Below are positions 24,292-32,031 of a DNA stretch of 64,000 nt, piece by piece. Every line of letters starts with the position of its first letter. Within the stretch, counting starts at the first letter, position 1. The notes under the pieces were generated by a model. That model had not been told where the DNA came from. It was given only the letters and a program-made list of their open reading frames with translations, and made no database searches. The DNA lies in assembly GCA_021371935.1 (NCBI GenBank), contig JAJFVF010000002.1, positions 1 through 64,000 of the forward strand, read 5' to 3'. Made by a program: the position numbers and the translations under genes. Origin of the DNA: a bacterium. GTDB lineage: Bacteria > Armatimonadota > UBA5829.

Positions 24292-25077
24292 TTATCTTGC
24301 TCCAAACAATCGCCTGATTGCACTCATCAATTTTGACATCGGTCCACGCTCTTCTATGCTGCGCAAAGCATCTTGGGCTTTTATATAACTTGGCTTGGCA
24401 GCAAGCGCTCTTCGATATGCGATCTTTGCTTCGTCGATTTGCCCGAGCGCCTCCGAGCATTTTCCGATCCAATACCAGCATGTAAATCGTCCCGAGTCCA
24501 GTTTCACAGCCTGGTTCAAGTGTTCGAGAGCCTGGTGGTAGCACTTGCGAATAATGTAAGCTCTTGCTATCCAAAAACGTATAGACCACTCACTCGAAGA
24601 AATCTCGATAGCTTTAGCAAAGCATGCTTTCGAGTTGACCTCGCTTGTCAACAAAAGCACTTCACCTCTTGCAATCCAGGAGTATGCTCCAACTCCTTGG
24701 CTGGAAAAAGCTGAGTCTGAGTATCCAATGGCAGCACCAAACCTACCGGACCTAGCCTCCGCAACCGCTCTTGCCGAAAGAATAGAAGCTGATTTCGGGA
24801 ATTTTTCAAGCGCTCTGTTCGACCACGTCAGAGCTTCAGGAAGTTCTCCAAGCTCTATTAGGCAGCGAAGCTGTCCGAACCAGCCTTCCTCCATTGTTAT
24901 GTCATACTGGAGTGTTCTGGAATAGAACGCTAGTGCCTTCTCATAGTCATCTTCAGCGAATGCTTCATCGGCCATTGACAGATAGTAGTGCTGATCGATG
25001 ACGCCGGAATACTCCGGGCTAACCTTTGGCTTCTCAGGCTCCTGGTCGCCCATCTCAAGGTGTTCGAATCTCCCCAA
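24292..25077 (-). CDS. TPR-repeat protein
   Basis: The 261-residue soluble protein is built mainly from tetratricopeptide repeats, for example YYLSMADEAFAEDDYEKALA, LPEALTWSNRALEKFPKSA, YHQALEHLNQAVKLDSG and IDEAKIAYRRALAAKPSY. Five or six repeats span about residues 28-245. There is no signal peptide or membrane segment, so it is a cytoplasmic scaffold by inference. It lies 17 bases before the DUF2997 gene and 15 bases after the DUF1257-like gene, so it probably helps assemble the complex encoded by the operon. Confidence 0.8.
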   Translation of the reverse strand: MGRFEHLEMGDQEPEKPKVSPEYSGVIDQHYYLSMADEAFAEDDYEKALAFYSRTLQYDITMEEGWFGQLRCLIELGELPEALTWSNRALEKFPKSASILSARAVAEARSGRFGAAIGYSDSAFSSQGVGAYSWIARGEVLLLTSEVNSKACFAKAIEISSSEWSIRFWIARAYIIRKCYHQALEHLNQAVKLDSGRFTCWYWIGKCSEALGQIDEAKIAYRRALAAKPSYIKAQDALRSIEERGPMSKLMSAIRRLFGAR

Positions 25078-25092
25078 CTACGTTCCTTTCGG

Positions 25093-25560
25093 TCAAACAT
25101 ATTTTGTTACATGTATCCTTATCGCCTGGTCTGCTGTCATTTCCTCATCTGTTACAGTAAATCCCTGGTTCTTGAGTTCGGTGACCACTTTATTGTATGC
25201 GTACTGCTGGGTTACCTTGCCAACAAGTTCCTGCCCGATTGCCTGCAACTGCTCATCCGTCTTGTTTTGCCCTGAAACATGTACTGTGCATCGGCCATTA
25301 GCAGACCTGCTGAATGTGGCCGTTACATCGCCGTTTGCTATCGTGAACTGGCTTTCACGAGCCATAGACTCTGCGACTATTTGGCTGCTTTCTATCGGTA
25401 TCTCTACACGGCAGTCAGATTCACTGTTAGTATCAACGACGCCTGCATGCTCGTGGGACAAGGCTTTATAGCCTAATGCACCTGCTGCTGCGGCGATTGC
25501 ACCACACATAACTGGCCATCCAGCAACTACCATCGGAGCAACAACAAATACTACAGACAA
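25093..25560 (-). CDS. DUF1257 (Ycf35)-like protein with N-terminal membrane segment
   Basis: The TTG at 25560 is taken as start because GGAGG lies 8 bases before it; a frame from 25644 has no such site. The 155-residue product begins SVVFVVAPMVVAGWPVMCGA, a hydrophobic segment to about residue 30, and ends with QQYAYNKVVTELKNQGFTVT and a beta strand. This resembles the C-terminal half of DUF1257/Ycf35 proteins (RYAYHxVxxxLxxQGF). With DUF2997 and Ycf46-like partners the operon matches the conserved Ycf35/DUF2997/Ycf46 association. It is the first gene of the seven-gene operon. Confidence 0.65.
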   Translation of the reverse strand: MSVVFVVAPMVVAGWPVMCGAIAAAAGALGYKALSHEHAGVVDTNSESDCRVEIPIESSQIVAESMARESQFTIANGDVTATFSRSANGRCTVHVSGQNKTDEQLQAIGQELVGKVTQQYAYNKVVTELKNQGFTVTDEEMTADQAIRIHVTKYV

Positions 25561-25876
25561 TGTCTGCACCTCCTCGCACTTTACATATAAACTTTCTTGG
25601 TAATATGGTGAAACAAAGAAAGCATTAAAGGTTCCATATAGCATGACGCTCTATGCCATATTTATTTTGTACTGCCAAAAAACTCCCTTATTGAGTAATG
25701 GTGCTGTAATACAAGAAGTTGGAACATCCACTAAGTAAGAGGTAGTCAGGTATTGGTTTTGTTTGATTGCACGATGATTATAGGAGCCCATGCGGCATGA
25801 TTTGTGTGCTGAGAATTCTTTATGGCGTGTAAGTAAATGCTACTTTGGCTTAAGTAACTGCGTCTAGTGCAGGGGG
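25561..25876. other. Leader/intergenic region of the seven-gene operon
   Basis: These 316 bases contain no credible gene. The part next to 25560 holds the GGAGG box for the TTG start and should contain the operon promoter, which I cannot place with confidence. A possible -35-like TTGGCA lies on the minus strand near 25678. The far end runs into XRE copy C. Confidence 0.4.
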
Positions 25877-26185
25877 TTATATGACTCTAGTTTGTTTATG
25901 CCTTGAATCTGATAAGGTAAAAAACCACAAGCTGCTTTCTGTTGCTACTGTTGGCACAACTATTTCTCTCTCCCAGAATAAAACAGTAGTGGCAGTAACA
26001 CCCAAACGCTTAGCTGCTTGTTTGGCGTTTTGCCCCAAGCGTTTTCGGCACATTCGTAATTTCTCCCCATTGTTTATTGGGGTGAAATCTTCAAATGGAT
26101 TGTAGCCCAAGACCTTAATGATTTTTGGCATCTGCCTGGCACTTGGCGTAAATCTGTCAGTCTCCCATACCTTAATCGAATATGC
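25877..26185 (-). pseudogene. Tandem XRE HTH gene remnant, C-terminal part (copy C)
   Basis: The frame reads VWETDRFTPSARQMPKIIKV, LGYNPFEDF and then the second HTH GEKLRMCRKRLGQNAKQAAK, matching copy A after its stop codon. The first HTH is missing: stop codons and unrelated sequence precede it, close to the 3' end of the HAD gene at 26198. The C-terminus has also drifted (VATESSLWFFTLS). It is a truncated relic of the same repeated gene. Confidence 0.7.
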
Positions 26186-26197
26186 GGGTTAGTTATT

Positions 26198-26851
26198 TCA
26201 ATCTTCGATAATCGCCAACAGCTCTTGCGGGGTATTGATAATATAATCCGTACCCAAACTCTGCAAGACTTCACGATCGCGGAATCCCCATGTCACACCC
26301 ACGCAGGGCAGACCGGCATTTTTGGCTGTGGCTACATCCACTTCAGAATCACCGACGTAGATGGTATGCTCGGGAGTTGCACCTAGCTCAGCCATTGCCT
26401 TGATCACTGTATCCGGCGCAGGCTTCTTGGTCACACCCGCCGACTCGCCGATTGTAACCTGGATATAGCTGCCGAAATATTGCTCAGAGAGTTGTTTGAC
26501 TGCAGCGTCGAACTTGTTGGATACGATAGCGGTGCGGTAGTTATGGCCGGCAAGGTATGCCAGCAGGTCAATAATCCCCTCGTATGCTGCTGTCTTGCAT
26601 TCCATATGCGCTGAGTAATATTTGCGAAAATCAGCCAGGCATTGATCGAAGCTGGGATTACTGCGGCCATCGGGGATAGCGCGAGAAATCAGATTGGCAA
26701 CACCGTTGCCAACAAAAGCTCTTATTTCGGCCAAAGTGCGTGTGGGGAAGCCATGGAGATTTAGTGCGTAGTTTACGGCGTCTGTGAGGTCGGCCAGAGT
26801 ATCGAGCAGGGTGCCGTCAAGATCAAAAATTACCGCACTGTACCTGCTCAT
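26198..26851 (-). CDS. gph: HAD-family phosphatase, phosphoglycolate phosphatase-like
   Basis: The 217-residue HAD hydrolase has motif I VIFDLDGTLLDTLADLTDAV, a helical cap (residues 20-85), motif II IVSNKF, a motif III lysine in VTKKPAPDTV and motif IV YVGDSEVDVATAKNAG. This pattern fits Gph, which dephosphorylates 2-phosphoglycolate from DNA repair or oxygenase reactions. Close relatives hydrolyse other small phosphates, so the substrate is inferred. ATG 26851 is placed just before the first strand; a GTG at 26875 is also possible and neither has a strong ribosome-binding site. Confidence 0.85.
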   Translation of the reverse strand: MSRYSAVIFDLDGTLLDTLADLTDAVNYALNLHGFPTRTLAEIRAFVGNGVANLISRAIPDGRSNPSFDQCLADFRKYYSAHMECKTAAYEGIIDLLAYLAGHNYRTAIVSNKFDAAVKQLSEQYFGSYIQVTIGESAGVTKKPAPDTVIKAMAELGATPEHTIYVGDSEVDVATAKNAGLPCVGVTWGFRDREVLQSLGTDYIINTPQELLAIIED

Positions 26852-26978
26852 AGGTTTATTATAGATGGGGCGCACACCACTGTCAATCGGATTCGCTGTG
26901 CTTCAGGAAAGAATCCAGCCGAATATGTGCCGGTTGCAATCATTCCTGAAGCATAGCCGCTGAGTTACCAGCTAAAGA

Positions 26979-28019
26979 TTAGTCTATCAAGACCTCTCTG
27001 CCTTCATCGCTCGATTTATACAGAGCATCGAGGATCTTCATGACGTTCAGAGCCTGTTCGCCGGTTACAGGCGGCTCGGTGTCGTTTCTGATGCTGTCAT
27101 AGAAGCCCTTGAATTCTTCCTCATATGTATTTACGGTGGGGATAAATTTCGGGGTCATATCGAATACCGTTTCTCTCTGCTCGCCAAAGATGCGGACAGG
27201 ATTGGTCTCCGCGCCGCCTTTGGTCCCCAGTATATGAGAACGCATTATATCCTCGCCTATGTTGGCGGCAAAGCTGGACTCGATAATCAGAGACGCGCCG
27301 TTATCCAGCCTCACAAAACCGGCTGCATAGTCCTCGACCGTGTAATTCTCCCATTTCCATTTTCCATATGCCCCCACATGGCCGGGAGTGTTGCCTATCT
27401 TTGTAAAGCACTGGCCGGAAGCAGCAATCGGTTTGGGATGCCCCATAAGATAGAGCGTGAGGTCGAGCACATGCACGCCTATATCGATCAGAGGGCCGCC
27501 GCCCTGTTTTTCTTTATCAGTGAATACACCCCAACTCGGCACGCCTCTGCGTCTCAAAGCCCATACTCTGCCAAAGTAGATGTCACCCAGGTCGCCAGCG
27601 TCGATAAATCGCTTGAGAGCCTGTATATCGGCTCCAAAACGTACACAGTGTGCGACCATGAACTTTTTGCCGCTCTTTTTTGCGGCCTCGACCATCGCTT
27701 TGCCTTCAACTGAGTTTCGTGCAATCGGTTTTTCGACAATGACATGTTTGCCTGCGTCGAGGGCATCTATCGTGGGCTGGGCATGCAAAAAGTTTGGAGT
27801 GCATACATGGACGGCCTCGATCTCGTCCATTTCCAGCATTTTTTTGTAGTCGGTGAATGTGTTGGGTATATCGAACTTTTCCGCGGCGCTCTTCGTACAT
27901 TCCTCGGCAACGTCGCAGATTGCCATAATCTTTACATCCGGCACGTTCTGCAGAGCCGGCATGTGCGCTCGTGTGGCGATGCCACCACATCCTATGATGC
28001 CAATGTTGATCGTTTTCAA
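26979..28019 (-). CDS. Gfo/Idh/MocA-family NAD(P)-dependent oxidoreductase
   Basis: The 346-residue sugar or polyol dehydrogenase relative begins with a Rossmann fold (IGIIGCGGIATRAHMPALQN). The conserved catalytic lysine sits in VIVEKPIARN, and the mixed alpha/beta C-terminal domain contains GGGPLIDIGVHVLDLTLYLM. Length and motifs are normal for the family, which acts on diverse sugars, inositols and sugar-nucleotides; the substrate cannot be read from sequence. It is transcribed alone with no sugar-transport gene nearby. Confidence 0.92.
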   Translation of the reverse strand: MKTINIGIIGCGGIATRAHMPALQNVPDVKIMAICDVAEECTKSAAEKFDIPNTFTDYKKMLEMDEIEAVHVCTPNFLHAQPTIDALDAGKHVIVEKPIARNSVEGKAMVEAAKKSGKKFMVAHCVRFGADIQALKRFIDAGDLGDIYFGRVWALRRRGVPSWGVFTDKEKQGGGPLIDIGVHVLDLTLYLMGHPKPIAASGQCFTKIGNTPGHVGAYGKWKWENYTVEDYAAGFVRLDNGASLIIESSFAANIGEDIMRSHILGTKGGAETNPVRIFGEQRETVFDMTPKFIPTVNTYEEEFKGFYDSIRNDTEPPVTGEQALNVMKILDALYKSSDEGREVLID

Positions 28020-28174
28020 AACTGGACCCCTCTTATATCGAAACTATCAGCCATGATTTAGCCCTGATAAATCATTTATCCTTCAAGTATGAACATTTTG
28101 CCCGGTAAGCTCCAGAGGTTCATGCTGGACACGGCGTCACTTAGCTGCTATCTTATCCATAGGAGGAGTGCATC

Positions 28175-29026
28175 GTGTTTTTTAAATCATCACACAGCCG
28201 GTGGAAGGTGCCTGCAGTATGCATTACACTCATTGCAGTGTGCTTGCCGTGCCGCTCGTCAGTCCCGGATTATTACATAGACAAGGTGGAATCGACGCCC
28301 GATCTGCCGCAGTGCGACCCGAATTCTGGATTCTGGCAGGACGGAGAACTCTTTTGCGGACCCGCGGCTGTCTCCAATTCGCTGATGTGGCTGGCCGATC
28401 ATGGCTTTGAACGCCTCAGCCCGAAACTGGAGACCGATAGGAAATCGCAGATCGCAATGGTAAAAATTCTATCCTCTCGCTATATGATGAACACCACCGA
28501 AGACGGCACTTTAGCTGATGGGATCATGCGAGGTGTGGATGGGTATGTCACAAAAGCGGACTATCGGTGCAAGAGGTTGGAGTATCGCGGCTGGAGAAAG
28601 CTGTATGGCAAATATAAAAGCAGCGGCGACATAGCCGATATGAAATGGATGCAGGGCATCATCAGCGATCCTGCAGGCGCGCTGTGGCTGAATGTCGGGT
28701 TCTATAAGCACGATAAGGACTCATCGACATATGAGCGCTTGGGAGGCCACTGGGTCACGGTGGTCGGATACGGGATGGATGCGAATGGAAAACGCGACCC
28801 GTCGGTGCTCATAATTCATGACCCGTCACCTCGCTCAGGAAATAAATTGTCACACGACTATTGCCACATGATCGAGATACAAGATGGCGGCACGCTGACC
28901 GGCGACAGTGACGGCCTGCCGCGCAGCGCTAATGGCTGCTATATGTTCAAAGACGGCCTGCGTGGTTGGAGGATTTCGGACTGCGGCATTATAGACTGCG
29001 CAGTCGGGCTGGTTATAGGCAAATAG
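28175..29026 (+). CDS. Secreted C39-like cysteine peptidase-fold protein
   Basis: The protein has 283 residues. It starts at a GTG with AGGAGG 8 bases upstream. The N-terminus is a signal peptide (WKVPAVCITLIAVCLPC). The body has the papain-like C39 layout: nucleophile Cys61 in ELFCGPAAVSNSLMWL, His192 in GGHWVTVVGYG and an Asp in LIIHDPSP. C39-like domains in secreted proteins without an ABC transporter are common, and many have unknown substrates. It is unlikely to process bacteriocin leaders here because no transporter or leader peptide is nearby. It is monocistronic on the plus strand. Confidence 0.75.
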   Translation: MFFKSSHSRWKVPAVCITLIAVCLPCRSSVPDYYIDKVESTPDLPQCDPNSGFWQDGELFCGPAAVSNSLMWLADHGFERLSPKLETDRKSQIAMVKILSSRYMMNTTEDGTLADGIMRGVDGYVTKADYRCKRLEYRGWRKLYGKYKSSGDIADMKWMQGIISDPAGALWLNVGFYKHDKDSSTYERLGGHWVTVVGYGMDANGKRDPSVLIIHDPSPRSGNKLSHDYCHMIEIQDGGTLTGDSDGLPRSANGCYMFKDGLRGWRISDCGIIDCAVGLVIGK

Positions 29027-29030
29027 GCAG

Positions 29031-29879
29031 TTAACCCTGAAGTTTGTGAAGCTCGTTCAGATTTCGTTTGTCCCACTCTATATCGTCAGGGGTCTCAATG
29101 ATTCCAGGCAGATTATGCGTGATCGGATGCTGCAATATCGCACGAAAGCCCTCCAGCCCAATCCGGCCATGGCCGATGTGGTAATGGCGGTCGGCATGAG
29201 ATGCAAGGTCCTTTTGGGTGTCATTGAGGTGGACGATCTTCAGCTTATCCAGCCCTACATAACGGTCCAACTCGCCAAACATCGAGTTTACTCCCTCTAG
29301 CGTCGAGATATCATAACCCGCACCCCAGAGATGAGCAGTATCTATGCAGACTCCTACGCGGTCTGTCACATCGGGCAGGTGCTCCATGATGTCTGCTATG
29401 TGCTCGAAGCGTGAGCCTATGCTGTTGCCCGCGCCAGCACCCAGTTCGAGCGCGATTGTGGGGTATGGATCGGCATCAAGAGCAAACCGTACTGCATCGG
29501 CTATGCGCCTCACCCCATTCGTGTATCCAGAACCTTTATGGCTACCGATGTGTGTCACGATATACTCGGCTACGAGCATAGGCGCTTTCTGAACTGCGTC
29601 GACCATTGCGGCTTTGCTCTTTTGCCAGATTACATCATCCGGCGAGGCGAGGTTGAGCAGATACGGAGTATGAAGAATGATGGGATGTATGTCGAGTTCG
29701 GATGTGCGTGCTCTAAATTTATCCGCGACATCATTCGGCAGTTGTGTCCTGGTCCAGCCGTTAGGGTTGCCTGAAAAGAGCTGGACGCTCTCACAACCCA
29801 GATACTGCGCGCGGTCCAGCGCTTTGACCAGCCCGCCGGCTATTCTTATATGGACTCCTAAACGCACTTCTTCTCGCAC
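29031..29879 (-). CDS. nfo: Endonuclease IV (AP endonuclease)
   Basis: This 282-residue TIM-barrel nuclease cuts DNA at abasic sites in base-excision repair using three metal ions. Motifs include LGVHIRIAGGLVKALDRA, SVQLFSGNPNGW, LHTPYLLNLASP, ALELGAGAGNSIGSRFEHIA, VCIDTAHLWGAGYD, VHLNDTQKDLASHADRHYHI and GHGRIGLEGFRAIL, the expected metal ligands in order. It overlaps the upstream methyltransferase gene by 22 bases, so the two are probably one transcript. Confidence 0.95.
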   Translation of the reverse strand: MREEVRLGVHIRIAGGLVKALDRAQYLGCESVQLFSGNPNGWTRTQLPNDVADKFRARTSELDIHPIILHTPYLLNLASPDDVIWQKSKAAMVDAVQKAPMLVAEYIVTHIGSHKGSGYTNGVRRIADAVRFALDADPYPTIALELGAGAGNSIGSRFEHIADIMEHLPDVTDRVGVCIDTAHLWGAGYDISTLEGVNSMFGELDRYVGLDKLKIVHLNDTQKDLASHADRHYHIGHGRIGLEGFRAILQHPITHNLPGIIETPDDIEWDKRNLNELHKLQG

Positions 29880-30562
29880 AAATATGCCGCAAACATACCG
29901 CCCGTATATTCAGCGCTGATGATCTCAAAGCCGGTATGCCGGATTATCTCCTCCATAAGCCATGATGTGGTGGAGTATTCATCGCGAATATGGTTCCGGC
30001 AATTGACACTGCCGCAGCATTCCTTAAGTGTCTTTACCCAAGTATCCAGCGCCTGTCTGTAGTCCTTCATATCGAATGAGAACACAACGTCTCTGAGAAA
30101 GAATCTGCCGCCGGGTTTCAGCATATCGTTTATTCTGCCGAGTGCCACGACCTTCCAGAAGTCGGGCAGATGATGAAGAGCAAGTTGGGTCGCGACAATA
30201 TCCGCAGGCTCATCTGCGTGCTCATATGTGAGAAAGCCTGCCCTGTGGAACTCCACATTGCCCACACCGCGCGACTCGGCCTTTGATTTTGCGTAGTCGA
30301 TCATTACCTGAGATATATCTACGGCATGCACTTTGCGGCAAAGGGCTGCCGCGGTGATGGAAAGCTCACCCGTGCCGCATCCGAACTCGACAAGTGTGCT
30401 CTCCGAACTGATGCCGAGCCTGCCGATGGTGTCTGCAGTCTCCTTGGGGATATCGCGGAGGCTGTGCATACGCTCGTCATACCGGCGGACTTCGTCGATG
30501 AGGGCATAGTCGGTGCCTATCTGTTTGAACTCATCGTAATACCAGGAGGGTGTTTCCATCAT
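29858..30562 (-). CDS. Class I SAM-dependent methyltransferase
   Basis: The 234-residue protein has the Rossmann-type SAM-binding core: motif I LVEFGCGTGELSITAAAL, a motif II acidic residue in VHAVDISQVMIDYAKS and a later YEHADEPADIVATQLALHHL. The N-terminal MMETPSWYYDEFKQIGTDY resembles small-molecule methyltransferases of the UbiE type. The substrate is unknown. It is the first gene of a pair with nfo. A short inverted repeat (30583-30596) lies just upstream of its start. Confidence 0.85.
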   Translation of the reverse strand: MMETPSWYYDEFKQIGTDYALIDEVRRYDERMHSLRDIPKETADTIGRLGISSESTLVEFGCGTGELSITAAALCRKVHAVDISQVMIDYAKSKAESRGVGNVEFHRAGFLTYEHADEPADIVATQLALHHLPDFWKVVALGRINDMLKPGGRFFLRDVVFSFDMKDYRQALDTWVKTLKECCGSVNCRNHIRDEYSTTSWLMEEIIRHTGFEIISAEYTGGMFAAYLCEKKCV

Positions 30563-30582
30563 TTTTGCAATCCTTTTACATG

Positions 30583-30596
30583 AGACTATTTAGTCT
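30583..30596. promoter_or_regulatory. Short inverted repeat upstream of methyltransferase/nfo
   Basis: AGACTA-TT-TAGTCT lies 20 bases upstream of the methyltransferase start in the gap between divergent genes. The arms are perfect (6 bases). It could be an operator, but no regulator gene adjoins it. Confidence 0.3.
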
Positions 30597-30796
30597 ATAT
30601 AGATTAATGATAGCAAATCGATAAACGCAAATAACAGCATGTCATTGGTATTTCGGGTTTTCAGCAGCGGTTTTTGTTAATTAATGAGTTAGTCTTCGCT
30701 GTTACAAATGCAGGAAATGTGCTGTCAAAAAGATATATTTAGCAAGCGGCCTATTGTGCCGATAGTTTAGTGGAGCAATATATGGGAGGAAAGAAC

Positions 30797-31450
30797 ATGG
30801 TAGTCATTCGGATGTTGTTGGCAGCAATTGTTATTTGTGCACTACCTGGAAATGCCTACGCTGCGCCTGATACGGACTGGCATATAAACTTTTCTGTGTC
30901 AATAGGTGATAGTGCGAACGTCAATTCATCTTTTGGAACGAAACCAGGAGCAACCGATTGGTTTGGAGTTGAGGATTGCCCGCCTGCTGATGGAATCCAT
31001 GTGCTTTACGGTGACAACACAAAACATGCATTTGCGTATACGGTATTGCAAGGAAATATTCTTACATGTGATTATAGAGCGCCAATCACAAACAAAGCTA
31101 AAACATGGGACATTTGGCTTACTGCATCAGAGCCGGGAACAATACAGCTTTGTACTTCTTCGTTAATGCTTGATCTAACTAATACTAGTGAAACAGGCGC
31201 TATATCCATAATCAGCAGCTATGATGGGGGCTTGGCATCACTGGCTTTGTGGCATGGCTCTGATATGTTATGGGACTGGAAACCTGGTCAGATTATAGCT
31301 CCGACTCAGTTTTTTGCATACAATAGCAGTGCAATAGCCCTCCGTCTTGTTGCAACACCTATGCCTGCACCGGAGCTGGGCTCGGTTGTTGTGATTCTTG
31401 TAGGAGTGTGTGGATTTGCCGGGTTCGTCGGAAAGCGATTCAGCCGGTAA
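30797..31450 (+). CDS. Secreted protein with PEP-CTERM-like C-terminal sorting signal
   Basis: The 217-residue protein starts at ATG 30797, with GGAGG 7 bases ahead. It has a signal peptide (MVVIRMLLAAIVICALPGNA) and a beta-rich body without a family I know. The C-terminus has the tripartite arrangement of PEP-CTERM proteins: a short proline/glutamate motif (PAPELGS), a hydrophobic helix (VVVILVGVCGFAGFVG) and a basic end (KRFSR). Such tails are usually removed by an exosortase during export. The motif is PAPE rather than the usual PEP, so this is a relaxed match. No exosortase is in the window. Confidence 0.65.
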   Translation: MVVIRMLLAAIVICALPGNAYAAPDTDWHINFSVSIGDSANVNSSFGTKPGATDWFGVEDCPPADGIHVLYGDNTKHAFAYTVLQGNILTCDYRAPITNKAKTWDIWLTASEPGTIQLCTSSLMLDLTNTSETGAISIISSYDGGLASLALWHGSDMLWDWKPGQIIAPTQFFAYNSSAIALRLVATPMPAPELGSVVVILVGVCGFAGFVGKRFSR

Positions 31451-31482
31451 TATTTTCTCCCTACAGGTATTTTGATATACCT

Positions 31483-31546
31483 AATCCCTCCAGCTAAGAT
31501 ACCCGGAGGGATTGCAACTACCGTTTCGGGACTGAAGTCCCGAAAC
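31483..31546. terminator. Two adjacent hairpins between convergent genes
   Basis: AATCCCTCC (31483-31491) pairs with GGAGGGATT (31505-31513), and GTTTCGGGAC (31523-31532) pairs with GTCCCGAAAC (31537-31546). Both stems are perfect. They lie between the convergent 30797-31450 and 31576-31917 genes but lack T-runs, so bidirectional termination is probable rather than certain. Confidence 0.45.
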
Positions 31547-31575
31547 ACCTTCAATCATCAAACATCAAACCAAAA

Positions 31576-31917
31576 TCAGTCTTCATCGTCCTCGGGACCG
31601 AAGTCGCCCATGTCCATAGGAGAATAGCTGAATGAACTTATCTCTTCAGCTCTGAAAACTGTCACCAGCAGGTCTTCACGCTCAAAGCTGGGCAGATATG
31701 ACGAGACGATATCCTCATCTATCGCCTCGAGCAGGTCCTCTTCCTCAGGCACGGTCAGGTCGATTTCCAGAAGCAGTGCAGCATGGATGGTGTCGTGCGC
31801 ATAGTGCAGGTGAGCCTGCCCTACCCGCGTTTCGCCTTCCCAAATTACGTATATCTCCGAGGCAGCAGTGCGCACAAGGCGTGAGAGCTTGAACTGGGTC
31901 TTGCCGCTGTTTTCCAA
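31576..31917 (-). CDS. Small acidic protein of unknown function
   Basis: The protein has 113 residues. It starts at TTG 31917, supported by a perfect AGGAGG 6 bases upstream. The body is an alpha/beta mixture (SEIYVIWEGETRVGQAHLHY, AALLLEIDLTVPEEEDLLEA) and ends in an acidic tail GDFGPEDDED. I recognise no family. It lies divergent from the PocR/AraC regulator 115 bases away, so the two may share regulation. Confidence 0.6.
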   Translation of the reverse strand: MENSGKTQFKLSRLVRTAASEIYVIWEGETRVGQAHLHYAHDTIHAALLLEIDLTVPEEEDLLEAIDEDIVSSYLPSFEREDLLVTVFRAEEISSFSYSPMDMGDFGPEDDED

Positions 31918-32031
31918 GGGGAACCTCCTGATAAACCGAACCGAATCGGTGATGGGCTTAGTATGACACTTTTGGCGTATAAGGTCAATACTTGCGCGAT
32001 CAGCGAATCTCGGCTAGAATCACACTATACT

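Noticed and set aside
24275-24589. N-terminal extension of the DUF2997 protein
   Set aside because: It lies inside the TPR gene and the natural start with a good ribosome-binding site is at 24274.
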